39,205 bases of DNA from an uncultured Lentisphaerota bacterium (GTDB lineage Bacteria > Verrucomicrobiota > Lentisphaeria > Oligosphaerales > CAITYL01): contig CAITYL010000193.1 in NCBI GenBank assembly GCA_903896595.1, forward strand, positions 1-39,205. The letters run 5' to 3'. Position numbers and translations under genes: made by a program. Positions 15,813 to 25,444 of this stretch are shown piece by piece (within the stretch, counting starts at the first letter, position 1; the number at the start of each line of letters is the position of its first letter). The notes beneath the pieces were generated by a model. It was not told the origin of the DNA. It searched no databases and was given only the letters and a program-made list of their open reading frames with translations.

Positions 15813-18800
15813 TCACAGCACGGGATGCAACAGGGCGGAGGTAAACAACGGGCGAGCGGCGGCACTGATGTCCAATACCCGGAAGACCACGGTGTCCCCG
15901 GCCCAGGTCAGCACCGAGACGGCATTGCCGGCGGCGGGCAGATCGTAGCTCATGTCGCTCACCAGGACGGCGCCGTCCAGAACCGCATCGACATGCCCGT
16001 CCCGGACCGTCACGACCAGGGTCGAGAACGCGTCGGGCTTGGGCGCCACTTGATAAACGGTGCCGACACTCCACCCGTCCAACGGCCCCAGCAGCTGCCA
16101 GTTGCCGTCATGCAGCAGCGTCACGGGGCCGATCTTGAGCTGAAAGCGCCCCGTCAGTTTCACCTTCAACGCGACCGTCCCATTGCGCCCCAGTGAATAA
16201 TTTTTCAACGTGGCGGTGGCCGGCGGATGATTGGCTACGCTGGTCAATATCCACTCTCCCGCAACCGGTTTGGCGCCGTCCCGGCACTCCCATTCAGCGC
16301 TGTGCGTGCCCGCCCCGCCGCCCTGCCCCGCGGCAGCCACCGGTACCGGATTTGCCGCCGGGGATGGCACTGGCGCACCTGCCGGCGCGAGACTCGCGGC
16401 GGCCCGCACCACCCGCAACGCCAAACAGCGGTAGGGTTCAAGCACGCCGGCAATGCACCCATCGACTACCGGGTAGGACTTGCCGCTGATCAGGTCCACC
16501 GCCTGCAGCGGCGCCCCCGGCCGCAGGCCGCTGACGTCCAGCTTGAAGGCGGCCCGGTCATACGACAGGTTGCCCACCACCACCAACGCTTCGTCACTCT
16601 TCCGATAATAGGAGACGAGCGACTTTCCCGTCTTCAGACTGACGTGCGGTCCCGGCCGCCAATAGGGGTAATATTGGGTCTCGCGGTCATCCTCAAACGG
16701 CGCGTAGATCTGATTGGCCAGCATGGAGTCTTCCAATTCGACATCATGCAGCAACGCATAGGTGAGGCTCCAATTGAACCCGCGCAGGCGCCGCCAGGTC
16801 TTTTCCCAAAAAATGGTGCGGAAACCCCACGGCCGGCCGCTATACCCCGCCGCCATGGTCGGTAGCGGAATTTGATATCCGGTACGGAAGCGGGCCAGTT
16901 GCTCCCCTTCCATATAACCATCAAAGAACGACAACGTGTTGATTTGCAGGCCACCGCCGCAATGCGCCGCCATATAGAACGGCCGGCCGCTGTCATTGAA
17001 AATGCCGCGCAACCGTTTCAAAAATTGACGCTGCCCGGTAACGGCCGTGACCGGGTCCTGCTCCCACGTCATGACCACCGGCCGGCCGCACCCGTTGCGG
17101 TGTCCGGGATGCGCGCACTCCCAGGCCAGGCTCAGGCCATCGCTGACGGTGCCGTCAATGCCCCCCTCCTTGACCAGCTTGGCAAACGCCCACAACTGCA
17201 AGTCGCCTTCCGGCCCGCGCTTGCAGGTGTATTGGCACGGCACATTCAAGCCGGGATTATAGGCGCGGCGATAAAAGACCCAGGCGGGAAGCCCCTGCAA
17301 ATCGTCCTGGTAGGTCTTGAACTCAAGCGCATCCTCCGCCAGCCCCTGGCAGGTGTACAGCAGGCCGAGCTGCCCTTTCCGGTGCAGGTCGTCGGACCAT
17401 TGTTTCAGCGCCGGCAGCTTTTTCAGGTCGGGGTATCCCTGCCAGTCGCTCCACTGCTCCCATTGCCATTGGACGGTGGGGTGAACCTTTTTCAGAGACA
17501 CCGGCTTGGTGGGGGTTGGTTGCAGAAAGAAGCGGAAGATATGGCCGTCCTCCTTGATCTGGTTCGGACCGTCCACCAAGTTCATTTCCAACCAGGTGGC
17601 GTCGTCCTCGCACACCGCCCGCACCTGGCGGCGCTGGTTGACGGAAAGGAACGGGTTCAAGTCAAACGAGAACGCCAGCCCCTTGTCCTCGTCCCCCACC
17701 CACAACGGGCCGGCGGGCAGTTCCACCCGCCCGCCCTGCAAGCTGCCGATTTCCTGCACCAGTGTCTGGTGGTGGAACTTGGCGTGCGCCGACTGCAGCG
17801 GGATGCGGACGGTCAGCCGCGAGATGGTGGCAGGCGGAACGCCGTTAAGCCGCAGTTTAACAACTGTAAAGCCGTCATAGTCAACCTCGCAACGGCTTTC
17901 CAGAACCAGGCCTCCCGCTTTGGCCGAGGCGTTCACGACCACGCCCAGGCCAGCCGGGGCGACAGAGACAGAGCCCGGGGTAAAAACCACGGCGCGCCCG
18001 TTGGTTTCCACCACGATTTGGGCCGGGCCGGCCAGCAATTCGCCCAAATGATCCCGGACCGACTCCGGCAGACCAAACGCACCAAACCCGAGCGTCTTAT
18101 CGACCAGACAAACCCGGCGGCCGTCCACGACGGGCCGGGTCCAGGGCGCGGGAATTTTCTGGTCCACATACTCCTGGCCGGCCGTGGTCCCCAGCCAGGC
18201 GGGGGCGGTGACCGCCGGGAACGCCTTCGTGGTGTGAAACAACGTTTTTCCCCTGGTGTCCGTGACCGTCAATTCCGCGGTGCGCGCCGGCTGGCTGCCC
18301 GGCGGAAGATCAAAAATGACCACCTGTTTCCCACTCGCCTTGGCGAGCGGCAGCGTTTTCTCGCCCAGCCCGGCCAGCTTCAGCGTCGCCACTCCGCCGG
18401 CCGCTCCCGAGGGCGGCACCACGGTACCAACCACCGCGCCGGACAAAGGATAAGCGTTAATCGTGCCGTCCCAAGCCGCCGGTGCGGAGTTCGCAACCGG
18501 CACGTCCCTGGCGGGCGCTGGCGGCGTCTCCATCGTCCTGGCCGTTTCCTGACCCGCTGGCAGCAGCAGGAACGTTCCCAGGGGCATGGCGGCATACCCG
18601 CCAAAAGCCGGCAGGTACCAGCCCGTCATCTTCGGCGGCCGGAACCGGAACAGATTGGCATAAATCGTCTGGCCAGGCTTGACGCTCAGACCGCAACTCG
18701 CAAACGGAATGCGCAACAAGGCCACCCAGCCATGCTCGACCCGTTCCACCCGGCCCTGGAACAACGCCCGCGGCAACGGCGTCTCATTGTAGGTCCGCAC

Positions 18801-19291
18801 GCAGGAGCCCGCCGCATTGAGAATGAACTGATAGTAATGATCGGCGGCGGTCACCTGCCCCCCCAAGGCGCCCTCGTATCCCCCCATGTTTAGGACCTCG
18901 CGAACCAGGACATTGGTGTCGGCCACCCCGAGAACGACCTGCACGGCGTCGTCACTGACAATCCCCAGGTCCAGCGGCCCGCGCAAAACCGCGCTGGGAT
19001 ACCCGGCGGCGGGTTCCCGGCAGACCACGGCAACCAGGAGCGCCTGACGCTCATACATGACGTAAAAGGTGGTTTCAGGAGTGGACAACTCCTGGCCACC
19101 CAAATCGTAAATATTCAGGAGACGGGCGGCGGACGCCCATGCCGCCGGCTTCCAACCGGCGGCAAGGTCCACCGGCTCGGGGGCCTGGGGAATCCGGGCC
19201 ACCGGGGGCGTGGCGTCCAACGCAAACAGCCCCGGTCCCAACAGCAGGGAAACCACACTCAGACAAAAGGAACGGCCAAGCGTGTTGCACA

Positions 19292-19298
<7 letters not shown>
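15813..19298 (-). CDS. Giant secreted protein: CBM9-like domain plus GH-like barrel (DUF6067-like), 1161 aa
   Basis: The signal peptide is [18 protein letters not shown]. Residues ~40-260 resemble CBM9/DOMON sugar-binding folds ([47 protein letters not shown]). Residues ~430-570 are a beta-sandwich ([20 protein letters not shown]), and ~600-880 a putative TIM barrel ([60 protein letters not shown]) with acidic residues suited to glycoside hydrolysis. This layout resembles the GH123-like DUF6067 family, a moderate-confidence assignment. The last ~150 residues are another beta-sandwich. The ATG at 19298 overlaps the pseudopilin stop by 7 bp (19292 is the alternative ATG), implying translational coupling. 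It ends cassette 3. Confidence 0.78.
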
Positions 19299-19921
<623 letters not shown>

Positions 19922-19985
19922 CAACAGCTCCCGTACTGAATAAAGTCTGGCACACCCAAACCCGGCATAACCGGAACCAAACGAT

Positions 19986-20100
19986 GCCGATACCGATAGC
20001 GATACCGACCCCGAGGGCAAGCGGTGAATGATCAAGGCTCCCACATCTCAAGTTTTCCCCGATGTTTTTCATCGGTATCGGGGTCGCTATCGCTATCGGA
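19986..20100. repeat. GATACCGATAGC-type inverted repeat
   Basis: The left arm 19986-20014 is built of CGATAC/CGATAG hexamers ending GACCCCGA. The right arm 20078-20100 reverses its last 23 bases with two mismatches. It fills the gap between the LacI gene and the pseudopilin gene. No coding signal is seen. Confidence 0.65.
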
Positions 20101-20184
20101 ATCGAAGGATTCAACGTTGTCGTTCCGAACCATCATGCTCATCTTGCAACAGTTTTCACTCGTAAGGTGCTAAAATTTAAATTT

Positions 20185-21258
20185 TCACTTGGAACGGTGG
20201 GACACACCAGCCGTGCCGACCGGCGCACAACTGTCACGGATCACCAATTCCCCGGGAACAATGCTGATCCGCGGCGGGATGCCGGGATTTTCCAGGCGGT
20301 CCACCCCGGCCTGGGCGACAATCTTGCCAATACCCACCTTGTCCACCCGGATGGTGGTCAACGCCGGATGGGACAACTTGGCCAGGTAATCGTCATTGAA
20401 ACCCACGACGGACAAGTCCTCGGGCACCTTCAGCCCAAGACTGTTGGCCGCCTTGATGACCGCCACCGCGTTGAGGTCACAATGGGCAAAAATGGCGGTT
20501 GGCCGGTCCGGCCCCCGCAAAAGTTCCGGTACTTTTTCATACACCTCCTGCCAGGAACTGGTATTGACGTGAATGATCTTGGGCTCAAGACGCTCAGGGT
20601 GGTTCATCAATGCCAGCCGGTACCCGGTCTCGCGTTCATGGCTGGCGCATTCCGGCGCCAACTGGGGGCCAATGTAGGCGATCCGATGGTGCCCCAAGTC
20701 CAGCAGATGCTGGGTGGCCACCCGCCCGCTGTTGACCATGTCGCAACTGACATAATCCACCGTCCGGTCCAGGAAAAAGTTGCCCAGCACCACGATGTTT
20801 TTCAGGTAGCGCTTGACCTCAGGCAACACATTCTCGCAACTCAGCAGCACCAGCACGTCGATATTTTCGGGGTTCAGTATCCTCCCCATGCGCTCGGAAC
20901 CGGCCAAATGATTCCATTGCTCGACAAACGACAATTCATAGTTCCGCTGGTTGAGCTCCGTCTCCAAGGCCTCCATGATTTCGCCGTAGTACGGGTCGGC
21001 GTACTTGCCGGTCGCCGGGATGTCCATGATGCAGCCGAAACGGCGGGTCAGGGGGGCGTGCGAATGCCCGTTGCCGGTCCGGCGGAACGCCAGGCGGCGC
21101 GCCCACTGGCTCGGCTGATAGCCCAGGTCATTGACCGCCTTGAGCACCCGCTCGGCGATTTCCGGCTTGACGCTGCGCCGCTTGTTCAGCACGTTCGACA
21201 CCGTCATGGCCGAACAACCGGCGCGTTCCGCAACCTCTTTTAAGCCGACCTTGATCAT
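20185..21258 (-). CDS. LacI-family transcriptional regulator (cassette 3)
   Basis: 357 residues. The N-terminal LacI helix-turn-helix and hinge are clear (VGLKEVAERAGCSAMTVSNV, then RRSVKPEIAERVLKAVNDLG). Residues ~75-340 are a PBP1-like sugar-binding domain (FGCIMDIPA, LDLGHHRIAYIGPQLAPECA, TAIFAHCDLNAVAVIKAANS, LSVVGFNDDYLAKLSHPALT, ISIVPGELVIRDSCAP). The hinge region carries an unusual His-rich insert (RRTGNGHSHAPLTRRFG). AGGG lies six bases before the ATG. The gene lies between a PEP-CTERM gene and the pseudopilin/giant hydrolase pair, all on the minus strand, which are the presumed targets. No clear LacI-type operator was found just upstream. Confidence 0.93.
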   Translation of the reverse strand: MIKVGLKEVAERAGCSAMTVSNVLNKRRSVKPEIAERVLKAVNDLGYQPSQWARRLAFRRTGNGHSHAPLTRRFGCIMDIPATGKYADPYYGEIMEALETELNQRNYELSFVEQWNHLAGSERMGRILNPENIDVLVLLSCENVLPEVKRYLKNIVVLGNFFLDRTVDYVSCDMVNSGRVATQHLLDLGHHRIAYIGPQLAPECASHERETGYRLALMNHPERLEPKIIHVNTSSWQEVYEKVPELLRGPDRPTAIFAHCDLNAVAVIKAANSLGLKVPEDLSVVGFNDDYLAKLSHPALTTIRVDKVGIGKIVAQAGVDRLENPGIPPRISIVPGELVIRDSCAPVGTAGVSHRSK

Positions 21259-21293
21259 ATGAACCCTAACCTAAATTATTCACCATCATTCGA

Positions 21294-21380
21294 TTAACCG
21301 CGAAAGAACGCAAAGAGCGCGAAAGAAACATCCGGACACGCCTTTTCTTTTGCGATCTTTCGCGTTCTATCGTGGTGAAT
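21294..21380. repeat. CGAAG-type interspersed repeat, two-armed variant
   Basis: TTAACCGCGAAAGAACGCAA at the left end and the right arm at 21341-21380 (ending CGTGGTGAAT) form an imperfect hairpin of about 35 bp. Both arms have drifted towards CGAAAG instead of CGAAGG. It lies between the PEP-CTERM gene and the LacI gene and may act as a terminator or processing stem. Confidence 0.65.
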
Positions 21381-21429
21381 ATGCATTTAAGATCCATCGT
21401 TGCCGTTCCATCAGTCATGATCTAAAGGT

Positions 21430-22359
21430 TCACGCCTGCCGCCGCGACCGCCGGCGGAGCAGCAGCAAGCCACCCGTCACCAGCAGCCCCAGGGACGCCG
21501 GTTCCGGGATCGCCACCTGATAAATCGCATTGCCATTGAGATCCGACACCCACAGCGAGTTCTCGCCGGTATCAAAGACAATTCCCTGCGGATCGACGAT
21601 CTGGCTGTCCAGATTGAAACGCGTTGCGATCTGCGCCAGCCCGCCGGAGACCAGCACATGCAGGATTTCCTTGTCCACGGTCAGCACCCAGACATCGTTG
21701 TCAGCCGCACCCAAGGCCACCCCGTTCAACGCCTCGCCAAGACCATACTGGGCGGTCGGCACAATGCCATAACCCGGATCCGGGTACTGGATCAAGTTGT
21801 TGCCATAGGTCGCCCACAGACCGGTGTTGGGCGCCGTCCGGCTGACCGGCTCAATGTCGCCGGTGGCATTGAGGCTATTGCCATTATTGCTGAAAGACTG
21901 GGTTCCCTGACTGATGTCACCGGTCGCCCACGAATTGGGAACCGAGCCGTCGATATCAAACCGGGACCGGAAACTGCGGTCGTCTGCGTAAGCGCCGATA
22001 TAGGAGAAAAATTGTGTTCCATAGGGCCCTTCCCAACACGGGGCGACCGCCAGCCCGCGGGCGCCTTCTAATGCCCCTTCATTCGTCATCCGCACGCTGC
22101 TGTCATACGTGCCCATCCCGCCGTTCTTGATGGCGGAGACACTGTCCACATCAAAGCGGTAAACAGTGCCGTGCTGAGCCGTGAGATACATCATGGTCGA
22201 GGCGGTGCGCCAGTCTTCCTGAATGCTCAACCCGTAAACCTGGGGTTGATTACTTTGGAAGTAGCTCAACACCGACCCCGGCACCGGCGCCGCCCAGCCT
22301 GCCGCCGCCACCGCCAGAGATCCGAGAACCAGCCGCAGAGAGTTGCTCATCGTGTTCAT
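21430..22359 (-). CDS. PEP-CTERM exported protein (cassette 3)
   Basis: 309 residues from the ATG at 22359, which has AAGGAG eight bases upstream; the longer frame lacks this. A signal peptide (SLRLVLGSLAVAAAGWA) is followed by beta-propeller-like repeats (YLTAQHGTVYRFDVDS, NNLIQYPDPGYGIVPT, NDVWVLTVDKEILHVL, NSLWVSDLNGNAIYQV) resembling NHL or SMP-30 blades. The C-terminus has the PEP-CTERM signal IPEPASLGLLVTGGLLLL followed by RRRSRR. It is expected to be sorted by an exosortase encoded elsewhere. A palindrome covers its predicted promoter. It is the first gene of cassette 3. Confidence 0.85.
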   Translation of the reverse strand: MNTMSNSLRLVLGSLAVAAAGWAAPVPGSVLSYFQSNQPQVYGLSIQEDWRTASTMMYLTAQHGTVYRFDVDSVSAIKNGGMGTYDSSVRMTNEGALEGARGLAVAPCWEGPYGTQFFSYIGAYADDRSFRSRFDIDGSVPNSWATGDISQGTQSFSNNGNSLNATGDIEPVSRTAPNTGLWATYGNNLIQYPDPGYGIVPTAQYGLGEALNGVALGAADNDVWVLTVDKEILHVLVSGGLAQIATRFNLDSQIVDPQGIVFDTGENSLWVSDLNGNAIYQVAIPEPASLGLLVTGGLLLLRRRSRRQA

Positions 22360-22413
22360 GACCTGCTCCTTTGTCCGTGGGAAACCGGTTGCCAACCCAA
22401 CCTCGGCATGAGG

Positions 22414-22442
22414 TTTTATAACGCTAAATGTAGCGTATAAAA
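22414..22442. promoter_or_regulatory. Candidate operator upstream of PEP-CTERM gene 2
   Basis: CGCTA-AATG-TAGCG (22422-22435) lies in a wider near-palindrome TTTTATAA ... TATAAAA that misses perfection by one inserted base. It is about 55 bp before the start codon. Confidence 0.5.
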
Positions 22443-22454
22443 TCACAAAAGCAA
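22427..22454 (-). promoter_or_regulatory. Predicted promoter of PEP-CTERM gene 2
   Basis: On the minus strand TTGCTT (22454-22449) and TACATT (22432-22427) are 16 bp apart. The -35 context TTTGCTTTT and a TATACG in the spacer match the cassette-1 GntR promoter. Confidence 0.4.
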
Positions 22455-22719
22455 ATGGCCGCGGAGGCAGGCGGGGAAAAGGTGGGGCAAAGGGCAAAGA
22501 GAGGGGGAACGCGGGCCGGCCCGCCGTCACCACGGCGGCCAGCAAGTTCCAACAAACACGCCAATGTCATCGCCCAAACGGAAGCCTGAAACAGGGGAAG
22601 AAGAAACGAAGAAAATCGACGTAGCCGATTTTTCTCGGGAAGTCGGAAACGTCAACGGCGAAGGAGAAACGCCGGCCCAGCCACGGGCACCCGCGTGGCC
22701 GCTTATGCGCCAACTCAAG

Positions 22720-22869
22720 GGCGCGAAGGGACAGGTGAATTGGGGCGCGAAGGGACAGGTGAATTGTGCTGTTTGACCACAAAAAATTCAGTTGAAGGAT
22801 AAAAAAGGCGCGAAGGGACAGGTGAATTGTGCTGTTTGACCACAAAAAATTCAGTTGAAGGATAAAAAA
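22720..22869. repeat. 63-bp tandem duplication plus partial copy (left flank of the RAYT gene)
   Basis: Two perfect 63-bp copies (22744-22806 and 22807-22869) follow a 24-bp partial copy (22720-22743). Each begins GGCGCGAAGGGACAGGTG. The core AGGGACAGGTGAAT is the reverse complement of the core of the ladder at 24104. The rest of the gap 22460-23054 shows no convincing gene. Confidence 0.8.
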
Positions 22870-23054
22870 CAACGTTTTTATCTGGTCTTGGTGGGACGGA
22901 GTGCGAGCAGAGGGAAGGCGGACGGCAAAGCGGTATTCACCTGAGGGCCTGATTTCATCAGCCAAGGGTGGCGAAACCGGCACGCCGTGGTCCGAACTCC
23001 AAGGGATCCCACCCGAAAACACGGTCAAGGCACTGGCCACCAAGCCAAAACCGT

Positions 23055-24023
23055 TCAATCGGCCGCCAGCCGGAGGCGGCGCCAGGCGCAGAGGGGAGGC
23101 GCTGTCGTTCCCTGCGCGAACCGGGCAGCGGGCGGGTATTGGTGACGGGCAAGCCGTTCCGGGGAAAGAACAGTGCTCAGGTTGGTGCGGATGAACAGCT
23201 TGGTGCCGATGATCAGGCCGTCGGACCAGTGGCGGACGCGCCGGTGAAGGGTGAGCAATGGAGCGGGCCTTGCTACCGCCGCGGTTCTGGCGGCTTCAAT
23301 CTGCTCCGTGGTGCCGTGCGCCTCTCCCACGCATACACGAGCCAGCTCCATGCGGAGTTCGCGCCGGAAATCATCGAGGCTCCAGGCGGCCGTGTGTTCG
23401 CCGAGGTTGAGACGGAGGTGCCGGAGCAGCGCCGCGGCATAGGGATGCACACCCGTGCCGTTCCATTCCCCCCAGGAACCGAAACGGTAGTCCGCCGGAT
23501 CCTCGGCCAACTTGGCGCGGACGCAGTTGAGTTCGACGTACTTGATGCATTCCCACACGGCGGTGGCACCCTCAAGGACGACACTTTTAAAACGGTTGCT
23601 CCAAAGAATGCCCCGGCGGCGGGCCGGTCGGGTGCGGTTATACCAGCAGGCGAACCGCTGCTGCAGGTCGTGCATGAAGCAACTGATGTCCCGCAGCTGT
23701 GCCGCCAGCCGCTCGCCCTGTGGTGAGGCGGGGTCAATAAAGCGTTTGCCATGATGGAATGCGGCGTAACGGCGAACCGCCTCGTCCGGCGTTGGAGGGG
23801 CGGCGGGGGCGAAGATGACCAGGTGGAAGTGATTGCCCATGACCTGCCAAGCCAAGACGTCGAGCGTGTAAAGTCCGGCCAACTTCTTCAGCAGCCGGAG
23901 GAACATTTCCTTTTCAACATCGCCAAAGGGGAGTTCCCCCGGCATTCCCGCAACCCGGTTCAGCAGATGATAATAGGTTCCCTGAAGATCCGCGCCCACT
24001 GGTTTGAGCCTCGCCGTCCGCAT
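23055..24023 (-). CDS. REP-associated tyrosine transposase (RAYT, Y1/IS200-like)
   Basis: 322 residues from MRTARLKPVGADLQGTYYHL, the usual start of this family; GAGG lies eight bases upstream and longer starts are not favoured. The HUH motif is GNHFHLVIF (His65 and His67). The likely catalytic Tyr162 lies in CIKYVELNCVRAKLAEDP, the common YxxLNxVRA context of RAYTs. The C-terminal extension RRVRHWSDGLIIGTKLFI resembles that of other PVC-group RAYTs. RAYTs nick single-stranded REP-type repeats and are usually domesticated single copies without insertion-sequence ends. Here both flanks carry short repeats with a shared core in opposite orientation, as expected for a RAYT with its own repeats. 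Confidence 0.88.
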   Translation of the reverse strand: MRTARLKPVGADLQGTYYHLLNRVAGMPGELPFGDVEKEMFLRLLKKLAGLYTLDVLAWQVMGNHFHLVIFAPAAPPTPDEAVRRYAAFHHGKRFIDPASPQGERLAAQLRDISCFMHDLQQRFACWYNRTRPARRRGILWSNRFKSVVLEGATAVWECIKYVELNCVRAKLAEDPADYRFGSWGEWNGTGVHPYAAALLRHLRLNLGEHTAAWSLDDFRRELRMELARVCVGEAHGTTEQIEAARTAAVARPAPLLTLHRRVRHWSDGLIIGTKLFIRTNLSTVLSPERLARHQYPPAARFAQGTTAPPLCAWRRLRLAAD

Positions 24024-24103
24024 GCCGACACCTCTATTGCTCTTGCCCCCCAGCGTCATCTCTCCTTCAATGGGAATAACGCACCAAAGAAACAATTATT
24101 GTG

Positions 24104-24345
24104 TCAACCCCTCAACTATTCACCTGTCCCTACTGTCCTGTCAACCCCTCAACTATTCACCTGTCCCTACTGTCTGTGTCCCTACTGTCTGCTACTGTCT
24201 ATACTGTCCCTAACTATTCACCTGTCCCTACTGTCGCTCCTGTCCCTACTGTCGCTATAACTATTCACCTGTCCCTACTGTCGCTCCTGTCCCTACTGTC
24301 GCTATGTCCCTATTGTCCCTCCTTATTGTCATGTCCCTATTGTCA
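24104..24345. repeat. Degenerate repeat ladder (right flank of the RAYT gene)
   Basis: A 37-bp unit begins at 24104 and again at 24141. A 47-bp unit begins at 24212 and again at 24259. All four contain a common 24-mer (at 24114, 24151, 24212 and 24259) whose core is ATTCACCTGTCCCT followed by ACTGTC. Between and after them are fragments of TGTCCCTACTGTC, fading to TGTCCCTATTGTC by 24345. The remaining gap to 24456 shows no gene. Confidence 0.85.
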
Positions 24346-24456
24346 CGTGGGAAAGTGCATGGCAATCATCGCCATGATGCTGGAGCGCCGAAACGGCATT
24401 GGCATCAGGAAGTTCCCGCCGGCAAGGGGGCTGGGACGAGGGGCGCGGTCGGGCCG

Positions 24457-25425
24457 TCAGGCAAACACCGAGCAGTCCCAGCGATCATGCCAGGCGATGG
24501 TGGCGTGCGAGCCGCTCATCCGCAACGGCAGCCAGACATAGCGGGAATCGCGCAGGTTTTCTTTTTGCCAGCGATCCGCCATGAAGATGAAGCAGCCCGG
24601 CCGGCCGGGCATCGGCAGCACAAAGGTGGACTGGGCATGGAAGGTGGTTTCGTGGTCCGGCCCGCAACAGGGATCGCCCAGGACCTGCCACTCGCCCAGC
24701 ATGGACCGGGCCATGGCGTATTCGGCGGGATTGGCGTCCCAGCCGGTGCAGCCGGAGGAGACCATGAAATAATGCCCGTCGTGCATGAAGACGGCCGGCG
24801 CTTCCCGGCCGTTCAGAGGCCGGGTCACAAAGGCCCGGATAAACTGTCCGGACTGTCCCAGATAATCCGGCGTCAGCCGCGAGATGTGCAGCGTGCTGTG
24901 CCGCTCGGAGGAATAGATCAGATAGGCGCTGCCGTCGTCGTCCTGAAAGACGGTCATGTCGCGGCTTTCCGCGTCATTGGGACGGCTGCTGCCCAAATAG
25001 CGATACGGCCCCGTTGGGGCATCGCTGACCGCCACGCCGGCCCGCGCATATTCGTACTTATAGGTATCAACATGCAGCCACATGACATACTGCCGGGTGG
25101 CGGCGTTGTAGATCACCTTGGGGCGTTCGGCCACCTTACTGACATGCAGGTCATGCGCAGGATCGTCCATATTGGCGGGCAGGACCACGCCTTCATGCTT
25201 CCAGTGCAGCAAGTCCCGAGACGAATAGCAGGAGATGCCGACCACATCGACCCGGTGCACCTCATTGGCCACAAACTTGGTCTCGCCGTCCTTGTTCTCG
25301 CCAAACCAATAATAGGTTCCGCAGTCGTACAGGATGCCGCCGCCGTGCGCCTGGATGGGGGCGCCGGCAACATCAAGCCAGACCTTTCCCGGTTCAAAGC
25401 ACTCTCCCACGCCTGGACGTTCCAT
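24457..25425 (-). CDS. GH43-like glycosidase
   Basis: 322 residues. A five-bladed-propeller GH43 pattern is clear: VWLDVAGAPIQAHGGGILYD near residues 15-34 with Asp18 as the likely base, YYWFGENKDG, the RDMTVFQDDDGSAYLIYSSE stretch with the pKa-modulating Asp, and REAPAVFMHDGHYFMVSSGC with Glu as the likely acid. The form with QAHGGG and an early Asp recalls the subfamily containing exo-beta-1,3-galactanases and beta-galactosidases; the substrate is uncertain. There is no signal peptide. The start at 25425 is chosen because the domain begins there and GTGGAG lies just upstream; the longer frame overlaps hisG. It begins 19 bp after the hisG stop, so it probably rides on the his transcript, an odd pairing. 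Confidence 0.87.
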   Translation of the reverse strand: MERPGVGECFEPGKVWLDVAGAPIQAHGGGILYDCGTYYWFGENKDGETKFVANEVHRVDVVGISCYSSRDLLHWKHEGVVLPANMDDPAHDLHVSKVAERPKVIYNAATRQYVMWLHVDTYKYEYARAGVAVSDAPTGPYRYLGSSRPNDAESRDMTVFQDDDGSAYLIYSSERHSTLHISRLTPDYLGQSGQFIRAFVTRPLNGREAPAVFMHDGHYFMVSSGCTGWDANPAEYAMARSMLGEWQVLGDPCCGPDHETTFHAQSTFVLPMPGRPGCFIFMADRWQKENLRDSRYVWLPLRMSGSHATIAWHDRWDCSVFA

Positions 25426-25444
25426 GAACTCCACCCTTGTTGGA

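Noticed and set aside
16872-18893. 673-codon plus-strand frame inside the cassette-3 giant gene
   Set aside because: Arg/Pro/Gln-rich shadow without recognisable domains or a ribosome site.
22567-23058. Minus-strand frame with a duplicated LNFLWSNSTIHLSLRA segment
   Set aside because: The protein repeat is just the translated 63-bp DNA duplication.
24104-24345. CRISPR array
   Set aside because: Units are adjacent or overlapping with no unique spacers of even length, and no cas gene is present.
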